In this document: positions 8,001-15,995 of the stretch, piece by piece
How positions within the stretch are numbered: position 1 is the stretch's first letter
Layout of the letters: each line of letters starts with the position of its first letter
From: CAYMCQ01 sp964389025
GTDB lineage: Bacteria > Verrucomicrobiota > Verrucomicrobiia > Limisphaerales > CAYMCQ01
NCBI GenBank assembly: GCA_964389025.1
Contig: CAYMCQ010000082.1
Coordinates: 1-18,459 of the forward strand
Direction of reading: 5' to 3'
DNA: 18,459 nt
Notes under the pieces: model-generated
What the model saw: only the letters and a program-made list of their open reading frames with translations
What the model was told of the DNA's origin: nothing
Database searches by the model: none
Program-made: the position numbers and the translations under genes

Positions 8001-8127
8001 ACTTTCGCCGATGGCGCAGGGACTGATAAACGTTTTGTCGAAGGAGGAAATTCTGGATTTGGTTGCCTATCTCGAGTCTGGCGGGAAGAAAGAGCACGCG
8101 GCGTTCACGCCAAAACCGTCACCCTGA
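5056..8127 (+). CDS. exported propeller / HEAT / cytochrome c protein, PVC 'membrane-bound dehydrogenase' type
   Basis: 1023-residue protein with a signal peptide (hydrophobic core near residues 18-33, likely cut after LQA at about 35), so periplasmic. Regions in order: a beta-sandwich, lectin-like part (about 36-140, containing YLNGKEVA); a sugar-dehydrogenase-like beta-propeller (about 190-552); a helical HEAT-like part (about 585-840); and a C-terminal PVC heme-binding domain with CISCH (Cys887, Cys890, His891) and candidate distal ligand Met986 in SPMAQGL, followed by EEILDLVAYL. Such proteins are abundant in Planctomycetes and Verrucomicrobia and are thought to oxidise sugars or other carbohydrates and pass electrons to heme; the substrate is unknown. 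Residues 554-580, at the propeller-HEAT junction, are a palindromic repeat read in frame. ATG at 5056 gives the best signal peptide; Met4 is an alternative. Confidence 0.85.
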   Translation: MSQMFFSIIRSRSFFRYSLAGAMIFSGFAAALQAALPEWIWHDNRGAAIQTNEVRFFRKTFNVERKPSTARLSLAADDGAVAYLNGKEVATSAGFDKAAHKDVARDIVVGENVLAIRGKNVASDVAGVIAILELQAPKKTKQVIMTDTTWASSAKDAPDWETISFRLDNEWSRVISKGKLGDKPWGDAIKLPEATPAEQLTLLPGFKAELIHNAAPGEGSWVAMTIDPRGRLIISPQQGTNNMLRVTLNRDGRVKEIERINLPVGSAMGLLYAFNSLYVNGAGPKGLGLYRLGDTNFDGSFDTVKVVRQLEKSGGEHGTHAVLLGPDKKLYVMNGNFVKVPQDISPNSPHKNYADDQLLPRANDGNGFGNGVLPPGGFVLRMNYDGKNCELFCAGQRNAYDFAFNPAGELFGFDSDMEWDWGTPWYRPTRILHFVSGGDNGFREGTGKFPDYYADILPATVNIGIGSPTGVKFGTDSKFPGKYRDAFYAMDWSYGRILAVHLKPEGATYSATFETFVKGKPLNVTDLEFGKDGAMYFITGGRGTQSGLYRISYSEGGVPRRPNSIDSAKNSQGVVELHPPKKSRALRHALEKFHGKQDKKAVAFAWPHLDSNDRWIRYAARIAIESQPVEMWKARALGETRANAALTALLALARVGGKETQNDLLLALKKFPMDGLSETQQLEKLRVIELSFIRQGRPSPELAKLAVEKLDRLYPAKSEALNRELCQLLIYLDAPGVVGKTLSLLDAAKTQEEQIYYIYRLRTVTNGWTMAERTNYFSWFNKKRDGLEHPAGLVDWFKDVGRDYSDGSSFPKFMTNFQKEAVATLTEAQLKELDPVIFPPPPSTNAVVAPHTFVKEWKLEDLLPSLAEVSTNRSFQSGKDAFAAATCISCHKFGNEGGASGPDLTAVSSRFTRRDILESIIEPSKVVSEQYQNTTIIKKGGNEVTGRIVSEDAEKLIVLTDPVKDEKTEVRKESIEKREFSKLSPMAQGLINVLSKEEILDLVAYLESGGKKEHAAFTPKPSP
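6717..6794. repeat. GGAGGGCGGAGTTCC inverted-pair repeat inside the cytochrome protein gene
   Basis: Arms 6717-6740 and 6771-6794 are inverted copies matching at 23 of 24 positions around a 30-bp spacer. The left arm is identical over 24 bp to 18417-18440, and the pair is related to the intergenic pair at 13060-13132. It is translated as residues 554-580, between two protein domains. Confidence 0.88.
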
Positions 8128-8130
8128 ACC

Positions 8131-8237
8131 GTGTAGCGCAGCCGTCCCGGCTGCGAGTTCGCGCGGCGTCCCGCCGCGTGGATCAACACGGGGCGGGACG
8201 CCCCGTTAACCCGCAGGCGAGGACGCCTGCGCCACAC
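8131..8237. repeat. four-hairpin composite repeat (copy 2, intergenic)
   Basis: Hairpins at 8138-8154 (loop GTCCC), 8162-8178 (loop GTCCC), 8188-8206 (loop GGGAC) and 8213-8230 (loop GAGGAC), enclosed by outer arms GTGTAGCGC (8131-8139) and GCGCCACAC (8229-8237). It fills the gap between two convergent genes (stops at 8127 and 8248), where it could act as a bidirectional transcription barrier; no T-run makes it a standard terminator. Confidence 0.85.
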
Positions 8238-8247
8238 AAGAGAGCAT

Positions 8248-9414
8248 TTATTTCTTCGCCGGTTCCATTTCAAACATCGCTGCGATTGCGCGGTGCTGCG
8301 CATTTTGTCGCGGCTCGACTCGACAATAGAGCGGGCGCAAATTTTTGTTTGCGAAGATGTAGTCAATTCGCAGCCACGGGCCAAACCACGTTTTTGGATT
8401 TCGCGTCAGTCCCGGGAAAGTCAGGCCGTAGCCGCAGCCTTTCGCGGCAAACACATCTGTGAACTCGGATTTGAACCGGCCAAAAAGATGGCCGTGGTCG
8501 GGAATGTTGAAGTCGCCGACCAAAATAAATGGGCGCTGCTCCTTGCGGAGTGTTTCGATCAAGCCGTCCGCCAGACGAAACCGCTCGTCCCAATACTGGC
8601 GGCAACTCGTCCGCACTTCGCTCGAATAAATCCCCTTGCCGCCAATCAACTCCGCGAGAAACCCGCGCCCGCGAAGTTTGTTGAACTCCGGTCGCGGCGT
8701 TGGCATGTGGATGCTGTAAATCACGACAGGCTTGCCGTCGAAATCCAGTTCGAACCACGCGGCGACCGGCCTGCCGCGATAAACAAGTCCCGGCACGAGG
8801 CCAAAATCTTTCACCGGCAGTTTGCTGACCAGAAGAAATTGCCCCTCTCCCGCGACGGTCGCATTCGGATTTTCGCGCCGAAGGATTTTTCTGAAATTAG
8901 CCGCGTCCTGATACACAATGACATCGGGTTCCTCCGACTTGAAAAACGGATTGAGCGAATGAATTTTTCTCTGGCCGATGTTCGCGCTGATGACGGTGAG
9001 CGTGTGTCCTTTTGCTTCAGGCCACGACGACCAGTGAAACCGCATGAAACCGAAAAGAACCACGCAGACCGCGAGCAAATGCAGCCAGCAAAGCCGTGGC
9101 CGGAACAACAAACAGAGCGGCATCAGCACGACGAGCGGAAGCAGCCAGCCTTGCGGTGGAACGAACAGCAACACGGAAAAAATCAGGCTTCGTTCGCCCC
9201 ACCATTCCACGAGCAGAAGAAAAATCGGCAGCGCGATGACGTAGGAAATCGTCGCCCACTTCAAAAACCATCGCGTCCGACGGATGAATTTTTTCAGCCA
9301 ATCGGCTCGGGTGGCGCTGTCGCTCCGAAATTTCTTCCAGCGCTTGAGCAGGTGCTGGAGCTGCGTATCGTCCGATTGCTCCGGCGGTTTTTGCGGCGCT
9401 GCGGTTTCCGTCAT
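8248..9414 (-). CDS. membrane-anchored endonuclease/exonuclease/phosphatase family protein
   Basis: 388 residues. The N-terminus has a charged cytoplasmic stretch, then about three membrane helices (residues about 52-72, 77-104, 109-126), followed by an EEP catalytic domain. Catalytic landmarks: Asn145 in SANIG, Asp170 in VYQDA (where the family usually has Glu), His236 in YSIHMP, Asp301 and Asn303 in GDFNIP, Asp351 in RIDYIF, and His374 in AQHRAI. The family hydrolyses phosphoester bonds in DNA, RNA, phospholipids or phosphoinositols; the substrate cannot be told here. The open frame extends to 9858 but that part overlaps eda; MTETAA at 9414 was chosen because protein-like sequence starts there and it leaves a normal divergent gap. 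The stop lies 10 bp from a repeat cluster. Confidence 0.82.
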   Translation of the reverse strand: MTETAAPQKPPEQSDDTQLQHLLKRWKKFRSDSATRADWLKKFIRRTRWFLKWATISYVIALPIFLLLVEWWGERSLIFSVLLFVPPQGWLLPLVVLMPLCLLFRPRLCWLHLLAVCVVLFGFMRFHWSSWPEAKGHTLTVISANIGQRKIHSLNPFFKSEEPDVIVYQDAANFRKILRRENPNATVAGEGQFLLVSKLPVKDFGLVPGLVYRGRPVAAWFELDFDGKPVVIYSIHMPTPRPEFNKLRGRGFLAELIGGKGIYSSEVRTSCRQYWDERFRLADGLIETLRKEQRPFILVGDFNIPDHGHLFGRFKSEFTDVFAAKGCGYGLTFPGLTRNPKTWFGPWLRIDYIFANKNLRPLYCRVEPRQNAQHRAIAAMFEMEPAKK

Positions 9415-9523
9415 GGGGCAAATGATAGAAAATCCGGGCCTGCATTCAATGTTTGCGCGAAATTTTTCTTCGCGTCTCCGGCTCTTTGCGTTAAAAGAAG
9501 CGCGCCGATGAAAAATTTCTAAG
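9415..9523. promoter_or_regulatory. divergent intergenic region, EEP protein / eda
   Basis: 109 bp between two start codons facing apart. The centre (about 9467-9500) resembles a dispersed 'cgcgtctccggctctttgcg' type repeat of this group; no clear promoter hexamers or operator were found. A weak AAG precedes the eda ATG but there is no good Shine-Dalgarno. Confidence 0.3.
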
Positions 9524-10168
9524 ATGCGCTCGCGCGATGAAATCATTTCGCTGCTGACGAACCCGGGAGTCATTGCCGTCATTCGCACCGACGAGACGGA
9601 AAAAATCCTGCCCGCCTGCGAAGCGCTCGTTTCCGGCGGCGTGCGTGCGCTGGAAATCACGATGACGACGCGCAACGCGCTGTCAGCAATCCGCGAGGTC
9701 AGCCTCCGTTTCGGGCGCGAGGCCGTCACCGGCGCGGGCACGGTGCTGAACGTCGGGATGTGCCGCGCAGTGATTGACGCCGGCGCGGAATTTGTGGTCA
9801 CGCCCGTGATGAAACCGGAAATCGTGCCGGTCGCGCACGCGTCCAACCGCCCGATCATGCTCGGCGCTTACACGCCGACGGAAGCGCAGCTCGCACATGA
9901 AGCCGGCGCGGACTTCGTGAAAATTTTTCCTGCGGAGGGACTCGGGCCAGGCTACATCAAAGCCATCCTCGCGCCGCTGCCGCATTTGAAGATTGTTCCG
10001 ACGGGCGGAGTGGATTTGCAGGCCGTGGCGGACTTTTTCACTGCGGGCTGCGTGGCCGTGGGCATAGGCTCGGCATTGGTTTCGAGCGCGATTTTGCGGG
10101 ACAAGAATTGGCCGGCGCTGACGCAACGCGCGCGGGAGTTTGTCAGCGAGGCGCGGAAAATTCGCTGA
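9524..10168 (+). CDS. eda: KDPG/KHG aldolase
   Basis: 2-keto-3-deoxy-6-phosphogluconate aldolase, cytoplasmic class I aldolase giving pyruvate and glyceraldehyde 3-phosphate in the Entner-Doudoroff and hexuronate pathways. 214 residues, normal length. Catalytic Glu43 lies in GGVRALEITM and the Schiff-base Lys133 in ADFVKIFPAEG; GAGTVL and PTGGV are the phosphate- and substrate-site motifs of the family. An MFS sugar-acid transporter follows 53 bp downstream on the same strand, so the two probably form an operon for uronate use. No edd, uxaC or kdgK gene is visible in the window. Confidence 0.95.
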   Translation: MRSRDEIISLLTNPGVIAVIRTDETEKILPACEALVSGGVRALEITMTTRNALSAIREVSLRFGREAVTGAGTVLNVGMCRAVIDAGAEFVVTPVMKPEIVPVAHASNRPIMLGAYTPTEAQLAHEAGADFVKIFPAEGLGPGYIKAILAPLPHLKIVPTGGVDLQAVADFFTAGCVAVGIGSALVSSAILRDKNWPALTQRAREFVSEARKIR

Positions 10169-10221
10169 TGCCCGCCAAAAAATAGTGACGACACGGCTGC
10201 AGTTCGCTGTAAAAATTGTCC

Positions 10222-11598
10222 ATGTCCTCAACCGTTGAACCGCCGGGCGCAACTTCCGCCGCGACCCGCATCGGGTATTATCGCTGGATGATTTGCGCGC
10301 TGCTTCTGTTCGCGGCCACGATCAATTACGTTGACCGCCAGATCATCGGCATTCTCAAACCGACGCTCACACAGGAATTTGGCTGGGCGGATGAGCGCAT
10401 TTATGCGGCCATCGTCTTCAGTTTTCAGCTCGCTTACGCCATCGGCATGCTCGCGACGGGACGGATTATCGACCGCATCGGATTGAGGCGTGGCTTCACT
10501 ATTTTCATCGTCATCTGGAGCGTCGCTGCTGTCGGGCATGCTTTTGCGCACAAGCTTCCAGATTTCAGCCTGCCGGCGCTTGTCATCAGCGACAAGTTCG
10601 GGTTTGCGTTCATAACCCTTTCAGGTGCGGCTGCCGGTTTCGCGCTCATGCGTTTTTTTCTTGGGCTTGGTGAAGCGGGAAATTTCCCCGCGGCAATCAA
10701 AACTGTCGCGGAGTGGTTTCCGAAAAAAGAACGCGCGCTGGCGACGGGCATTTTTAATTCAGGCACGAACATCGGCGCGTTGCTGACGCCAATCATCGTT
10801 CCCTGGATGACGTTGCGGTGGGGCTGGGAATGGGCGTTTATTGCGACAGGCGCGACCGGCTTTCTCTGGGTGTTCTGGTGGCGGGCTTCCTATCGAACTC
10901 CGGAAGACCACCCCAAGTTGAGAAAAACTGAACTTGAATATATTCGCAGCGACCCGCCCGACGCGGTGGTGAAAATTAAATGGCGCAATTTGCTGCGCCA
11001 CCGCCAGACGTGGGCATTCGCACTGGGGAAGTTTCTGACGGATCCGATCTGGTGGTTATATTTGTTTTGGATTCCAGATTTTCTCAACCGCGCTTACAAA
11101 CTGGATTTGAAGTCCATCGGCCTTCCGCTGGTGGTGATTTATCTGATGGCTGACGTCGGCAGCATTGGCGGCGGCTGGATTTCATCGAGGCTTTTGAAGA
11201 AAGGCTGGACGCCCAACGGGGCGCGCAAGTTCGCGATGCTGATCTGCGCGCTTTGCGTGGTTCCGATCATTTTCGCGACGAAAGCGCAGAGTTTGTGGCT
11301 GGCGGTCATTCTCGTCGGCCTGGCGGCGGCGGCGCACCAGGGCTGGTCTGCGAATCTGTTCACGCTCACGTCGGATATGTTTCCGCGCAAAGCCGTCGGC
11401 TCTGTCGTTGGAATCGGCGGCATGTCCGGCGCGGTCGGCGGCATGGTGCTGGCGGTGATCGTGGGCGAAGTCTTGCAGCGGACCGGCAAATACGACGTGC
11501 TGTGGATCATTGCGGCTTCGGCGTATTTGTTCGCTTTGCAGGTCATTCATCTGCTGGTTCCGAGACTGGAACCCGCCCGGATTGAATCACAACAATAG
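10222..11598 (+). CDS. MFS transporter, ExuT-like (anion:cation symporter family)
   Basis: 458-residue inner-membrane protein with about twelve hydrophobic helices in two halves separated by a charged central loop (near RTPEDHPKLRKTELEY). TM1 carries INYVDRQIIG and the loop after TM2 carries GRIIDRIGLRRGF, features of the ACS family that includes hexuronate, galactonate and glucarate proton symporters. ExuT-like function is supported mainly by the adjacent KDPG aldolase; the exact substrate is inference. ATG at 10222 was chosen over a TTG two codons upstream. No clear ribosome site. The stop codon is followed by a gene-free stretch holding a composite repeat. Confidence 0.85.
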   Translation: MSSTVEPPGATSAATRIGYYRWMICALLLFAATINYVDRQIIGILKPTLTQEFGWADERIYAAIVFSFQLAYAIGMLATGRIIDRIGLRRGFTIFIVIWSVAAVGHAFAHKLPDFSLPALVISDKFGFAFITLSGAAAGFALMRFFLGLGEAGNFPAAIKTVAEWFPKKERALATGIFNSGTNIGALLTPIIVPWMTLRWGWEWAFIATGATGFLWVFWWRASYRTPEDHPKLRKTELEYIRSDPPDAVVKIKWRNLLRHRQTWAFALGKFLTDPIWWLYLFWIPDFLNRAYKLDLKSIGLPLVVIYLMADVGSIGGGWISSRLLKKGWTPNGARKFAMLICALCVVPIIFATKAQSLWLAVILVGLAAAAHQGWSANLFTLTSDMFPRKAVGSVVGIGGMSGAVGGMVLAVIVGEVLQRTGKYDVLWIIAASAYLFALQVIHLLVPRLEPARIESQQ

Positions 11599-11655
11599 CC
11601 GGACGACCGGCGGACAGTTGTCGCCTAGGACTCTCGTGAAGGAATTTACTCCGAA

Positions 11656-11834
11656 CTCCGAAGTTTGGGGAGCACACGCGCCCCGCGTGTGGCGGAACGC
11701 GCCCTCGCGTTCCGCAAGGCGTGTGACGTCCTGCCCGCGTCCAACAGGGAACTTTTTTGGTGCGGCCCACGTTTTTCCGCGAGGGCGCGGAAAAACGCAC
11801 GCGGGGCGCGTGCGCTCCCCGAGCTATTTCGGAG
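11656..11834. repeat. four-hairpin composite repeat (copy 3, intergenic)
   Basis: It fills most of the 298-bp gap 11599-11896. Hairpins: 11673-11691 (loop CCC), 11692-11715 (loop CCCT), a 55-bp spacer, 11771-11796 (loop AGGG), 11797-11813 (loop GGG). Outer arms GGGGAGC (11667-11673) and GCTCCCC (11814-11820) pair, and beyond them CTCCGAA (11656-11662) pairs with TTCGGAG (11828-11834). Nothing else was seen in this gap; the yqgE promoter, if any, would be in the last 60 bp. Confidence 0.85.
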
Positions 11835-11896
11835 ATCGGGTTTAATCCGGTTTGCCAGCGGGGCTGGCATGGTGCAGTTTGAGGCAGGTCAAGTTT

Positions 11897-12475
11897 ATGA
11901 TTGAGCCTTCAAAGTCCGAAAAGTCAAAATACCTCAAAGGCCATCTGCTTCTCGACGGCGGCGACCTCAATGGCTCATTTTTTCAACGCACCGTCGTCCT
12001 CATTTGCTCGCACGACGCGGAAGGCGCATTCGGACTTGTGCTCAATCGGCGGACCGAGAAAAAAATCGGCGACGTGCTCGTGGCGGACTTGCCGGAGCAA
12101 ATCAAGGAATCCTCCCTCTACTTTGGCGGCCCGGTGCAACCGAACGCCATGAGCTATCTGCACACGGATATTTTCATTCCCGACGCCAACGTTCTTCCGA
12201 ATCTGGAGCTTGGCCATTCGCTCGACGAACTGGTTGACCTTGGCGAATCTTTTTCGCCGACGCAGAAAATAAAAATGTTCGCCGGCTACGCTGGATGGAG
12301 TCCCGGGCAGCTTGAAAACGAAATGAAACGCAAGGCATGGCTCACGCATCCAGCGTCCCTCGAACTCGTCTTCGAAGCCGACCCGAACAAACTCTGGCAG
12401 ATGATCGTGCGGCAAAAGGACGGCTGGAAATACAAACTGCTTTCGCAATCGCCGAATGATTTGTCCATGAATTGA
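11897..12475 (+). CDS. yqgE: YqgE/AlgH family protein (UPF0301)
   Basis: 192-residue cytoplasmic protein of the conserved YqgE/AlgH fold, whose molecular function is not established. Diagnostic sequence: GHLLLDGGDLNGSFFQRTVV then GAFGLVLNR near the N-terminus, YFGGPVQ in the middle, and FAGYAGWSPGQLE toward the C-terminus, all in the family order. ATG at 11897 was chosen; an in-frame extension to 11852 adds residues outside the family. It lies between a composite repeat and a ptsN-like gene on the same strand. Confidence 0.9.
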   Translation: MIEPSKSEKSKYLKGHLLLDGGDLNGSFFQRTVVLICSHDAEGAFGLVLNRRTEKKIGDVLVADLPEQIKESSLYFGGPVQPNAMSYLHTDIFIPDANVLPNLELGHSLDELVDLGESFSPTQKIKMFAGYAGWSPGQLENEMKRKAWLTHPASLELVFEADPNKLWQMIVRQKDGWKYKLLSQSPNDLSMN

Positions 12476-12484
12476 TCCGGCGGG

Positions 12485-12504
12485 AACGCGCGCTTCGGCG
12501 CGTT
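12485..12504 (+). other. short GC-rich hairpin after yqgE
   Basis: Arms AACGCGC (12485-12491) and GCGCGTT (12498-12504), 7 bp with a 6-base loop, 10 bp after the yqgE stop codon. No T-run follows, so a rho-independent terminator is not supported; it may be a processing or REP-like hairpin. Confidence 0.4.
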
Positions 12505-12584
12505 GGCTCGTTCATCCCCCGGGGCGAATTCTTCTCTTGAAATATGCCGCTCATTCAGGCGAAATGCCCGAGCGCATTGACGCT

Positions 12585-13049
12585 ATGGAACTAAGCGACA
12601 TCTTAAGCAGAGAACAAATCCTCCCGGAACTGAAAGCTTCCAATCGTTGGGAAGCCATTGACGAGTTGATCGGCAACCTCGTCGCGACCGGCAAAATCAA
12701 ACAGGAAAATCTCGACGCGATCTCGTCCGTCGTGAAGAAGCGCGAGACTTCGATGAGCACCGGCATCGGCTTCGGCATCGGCATTCCGCACGCCTCGACG
12801 GATTTGATCTCGGAAGTCGTCGGCTCGCTGGGCCGCTCCCGCACTGGGGTCAACTTCGACGCGCTCGACAATCAGCCGGTGAATCTCGTCATGCTTTTTC
12901 TCGTTCCGCACGGACAGTTCCAGAAACATCTTCACACGCTCGCCAACATCGCCAAGCTTCTGCACAAAGCCGAATTTCGCCAGGCGCTCGAACAGGCGCC
13001 GGATGCCGACACGATGCTGCGCATCATCAAGGAGCATGGGAAGAAATAG
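12585..13049 (+). CDS. ptsN: PTS EIIA-type (PtsN/EIIA-Ntr-like) protein
   Basis: 154-residue cytoplasmic PTS EIIA domain of the mannitol/fructose/Ntr type. The phosphorylated His is His69 in GIGIPHAST; LVPHGQFQKHLHTLANIAKLL matches the family core with its second conserved His. No EIIB, EIIC or HPr is visible next to it, and PtsN of the nitrogen PTS usually acts as a regulator rather than in sugar uptake, so a regulatory role is likely. Start chosen at MELSDIL because family homology begins there; ATG at 12564 or TTG at 12537 would add 7 or 16 residues. The gene is followed 10 bp later by an inverted-pair repeat. Confidence 0.88.
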   Translation: MELSDILSREQILPELKASNRWEAIDELIGNLVATGKIKQENLDAISSVVKKRETSMSTGIGFGIGIPHASTDLISEVVGSLGRSRTGVNFDALDNQPVNLVMLFLVPHGQFQKHLHTLANIAKLLHKAEFRQALEQAPDADTMLRIIKEHGKK

Positions 13050-13059
13050 TTTCCTGTCC

Positions 13060-13132
13060 AGAGGGCAGAGTTCCACGACGCCCTAAAATTCATCCGTGGA
13101 ACAAATCAGGGCGTCGTGGAACTTCGCCCTCC
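13060..13132. repeat. GGAGGGCGGAGTTCC-type inverted pair, intergenic copy
   Basis: Arms 13060-13083 and 13109-13132 are near-perfect inverted copies with a 25-bp spacer, related to 6717-6794 and to the half copy at 18417-18440. It lies between ptsN and argS. Confidence 0.85.
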
Positions 13133-13140
13133 GAAACTTT

Positions 13141-13170
13141 ATCCGTGTTCATCCGTGTTCATCCGTGGTT
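13141..13170. repeat. three 10-bp tandem units (ATCCGTGTTC) ahead of argS
   Basis: ATCCGTGTTC occurs twice, then the diverged ATCCGTGGTT. A further ATCCGTG at 13179-13185 contains the GTG used as the argS start codon, so the argS start may derive from this repeat. Confidence 0.75.
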
Positions 13171-13181
13171 AAATAAAATCC

Positions 13182-14933
<1,752 letters not shown>

Positions 14934-14936
<3 letters not shown>

Positions 14937-14964
14937 AAAAAGAGCCGGGCGTTAACCCGGCTCT
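14934..14964 (-). terminator. rho-independent terminator reading on the minus strand
   Basis: Perfect 9-bp stem (14941-14949 with 14956-14964) and a 6-base loop. Read on the minus strand, a run of seven T follows the stem (complement of 14935-14941); on the plus strand no T-run follows. It therefore ends transcription coming from the pgl side, and its T-run overlaps the argS stop codon. Confidence 0.85.
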
Positions 14965-15090
14965 TCGGTGACAAGGTTTTTTACGCCGTCACCACGGCGC
15001 TCAGAAGGGTAACGAGGCCAACTATGAAGTTCGCCGCTCAACCTCGTTACGAGCAAAACCTCTATGCTAACCCTAAACGAACGGCGAAAT
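14934..15090 (-). ncRNA. candidate structured RNA or long structured 3' UTR of pgl
   Basis: The 273-bp gap 14937-15209 has no plausible gene. On the minus strand it holds, in order, a hairpin with 9-bp arms (15042-15050 pairing with 15009-15017; loop 24 nt), a 6-bp hairpin (14994-14999 with 14984-14989, loop of 4) and the strong terminator. GGTGAC and GTCACC within it could form an alternative stem. No match to tmRNA, RNase P, 6S or SRP RNA core motifs was recognised. Both boundaries are approximate; it could simply be the pgl transcript end. Confidence 0.4.
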
Positions 15091-15209
15091 TTTAAATTGT
15101 CAGCAATATAGATTGCACACGAGCGCGCTTTGTTCAAAATTTTTTCCTGCGTCCATCAGTTTTATCTGGAAAACCCCGATTCGTCTCTGGGTTATCACCC
15201 CGCAGAGAT

Positions 15210-15929
15210 TTAAACACGCACGTTGGAAAAAAGTTTCGTTCGAGCGCGCATCCGAAGCACTTGCGCGAGCGGAGTTTGGCCGTTTGGTGAGATGGATTCG
15301 AGTAATGCGTCCTTTTTTCCTTCGCCAGACGCAAGCACCCAAACCTCTTTCGCTGCGGCAATTGCGGAATAACCGAGTGTCACGCGGTTTGGCGGCGGCT
15401 TCGGGCCAACGACCGCGCGATAAACCGACTTGTTGGAGCGGGTTTCCTGAGATTCGCTCGGAAACAGCGACGCCACATGGCCGTCCTCACCCATGCCGAG
15501 AAAAACAACGTCCAGCATCGGCTGATTTTCTGGATTCGACTTAACGACCCGCAGCAATTCTGCTTCGGCAAGTTGCGCGGCTTTGACGGGATTTTCTTCG
15601 CCGCGGATCCGGTGGATGTTTTCTGCGGAGACGGAAATTTTTTTCAGCAAATAATTCTGTGCGAGCGCGAAATTGCTGTCGCCGTCCGTCGGCGGAACAC
15701 AACGTTCGTCGCCCCAAAAAAAATGGACGTGCTCGAAAGAAATGCCGCGCACGGTCGCAAGCTCTGCCGCAGCCTCCAAGAACCAGCGCGTGATTCGCCC
15801 GCCCGCAAGCGCGACGCAATGCCGCTCGCCTCGTTGCGCCGAGCGCTTCACTTCATCGAGCCAATTTCCGGCCACGGTGTGCGCCAGCGTTATCGAATCT
15901 ACGAATGGAATGAGTTCAAATTTTTCCAT
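15210..15929 (-). CDS. pgl: 6-phosphogluconolactonase
   Basis: 239-residue cytoplasmic enzyme (DevB/SOL type) hydrolysing 6-phosphogluconolactone, step two of the oxidative pentose phosphate and Entner-Doudoroff routes. Visible motifs: LAGGRITRWFLEAA (the family usually has GGST, here GGRI), FFWGDERCVPPTDGDSN and LGMGEDGHVASLFP. The start MEKFEL at 15929 was chosen; the 22 codons upstream in the open frame come from a palindromic repeat. It lies 66 bp downstream of zwf on the same strand, so the two very probably form one operon. Confidence 0.92.
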   Translation of the reverse strand: MEKFELIPFVDSITLAHTVAGNWLDEVKRSAQRGERHCVALAGGRITRWFLEAAAELATVRGISFEHVHFFWGDERCVPPTDGDSNFALAQNYLLKKISVSAENIHRIRGEENPVKAAQLAEAELLRVVKSNPENQPMLDVVFLGMGEDGHVASLFPSESQETRSNKSVYRAVVGPKPPPNRVTLGYSAIAAAKEVWVLASGEGKKDALLESISPNGQTPLAQVLRMRARTKLFSNVRV

Positions 15930-15943
15930 CGTCACCAGAGTTG

Positions 15944-15993
15944 GTAGGGACACCGCGCTGCGGCGTCCAGCCGGCGCAGCGCGCCGACCCTGC
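15944..15993. repeat. REP-like palindrome between zwf and pgl
   Basis: Core arms CGCGCTGCG (15954-15962) and CGCAGCGCG (15975-15983) with a 12-base interior, flanked by GTAGGG on the left and GACCCTGC on the right. It fills the zwf-pgl gap and could tune expression or mRNA stability within the operon. The left GTAG is like the foot of the RAYT-linked REPs. Confidence 0.7.
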
Positions 15994-15995
15994 AT

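Noticed and set aside
8293..9522. 409-codon open frame antisense to the EEP gene
   Set aside because: No domain recognised, and the other strand carries the full set of EEP catalytic motifs.
9415..9858. N-terminal extension of the EEP protein
   Set aside because: The extra 148 codons overlap eda on the opposite strand and do not look like protein; MTETAA at 9414 is a better start.
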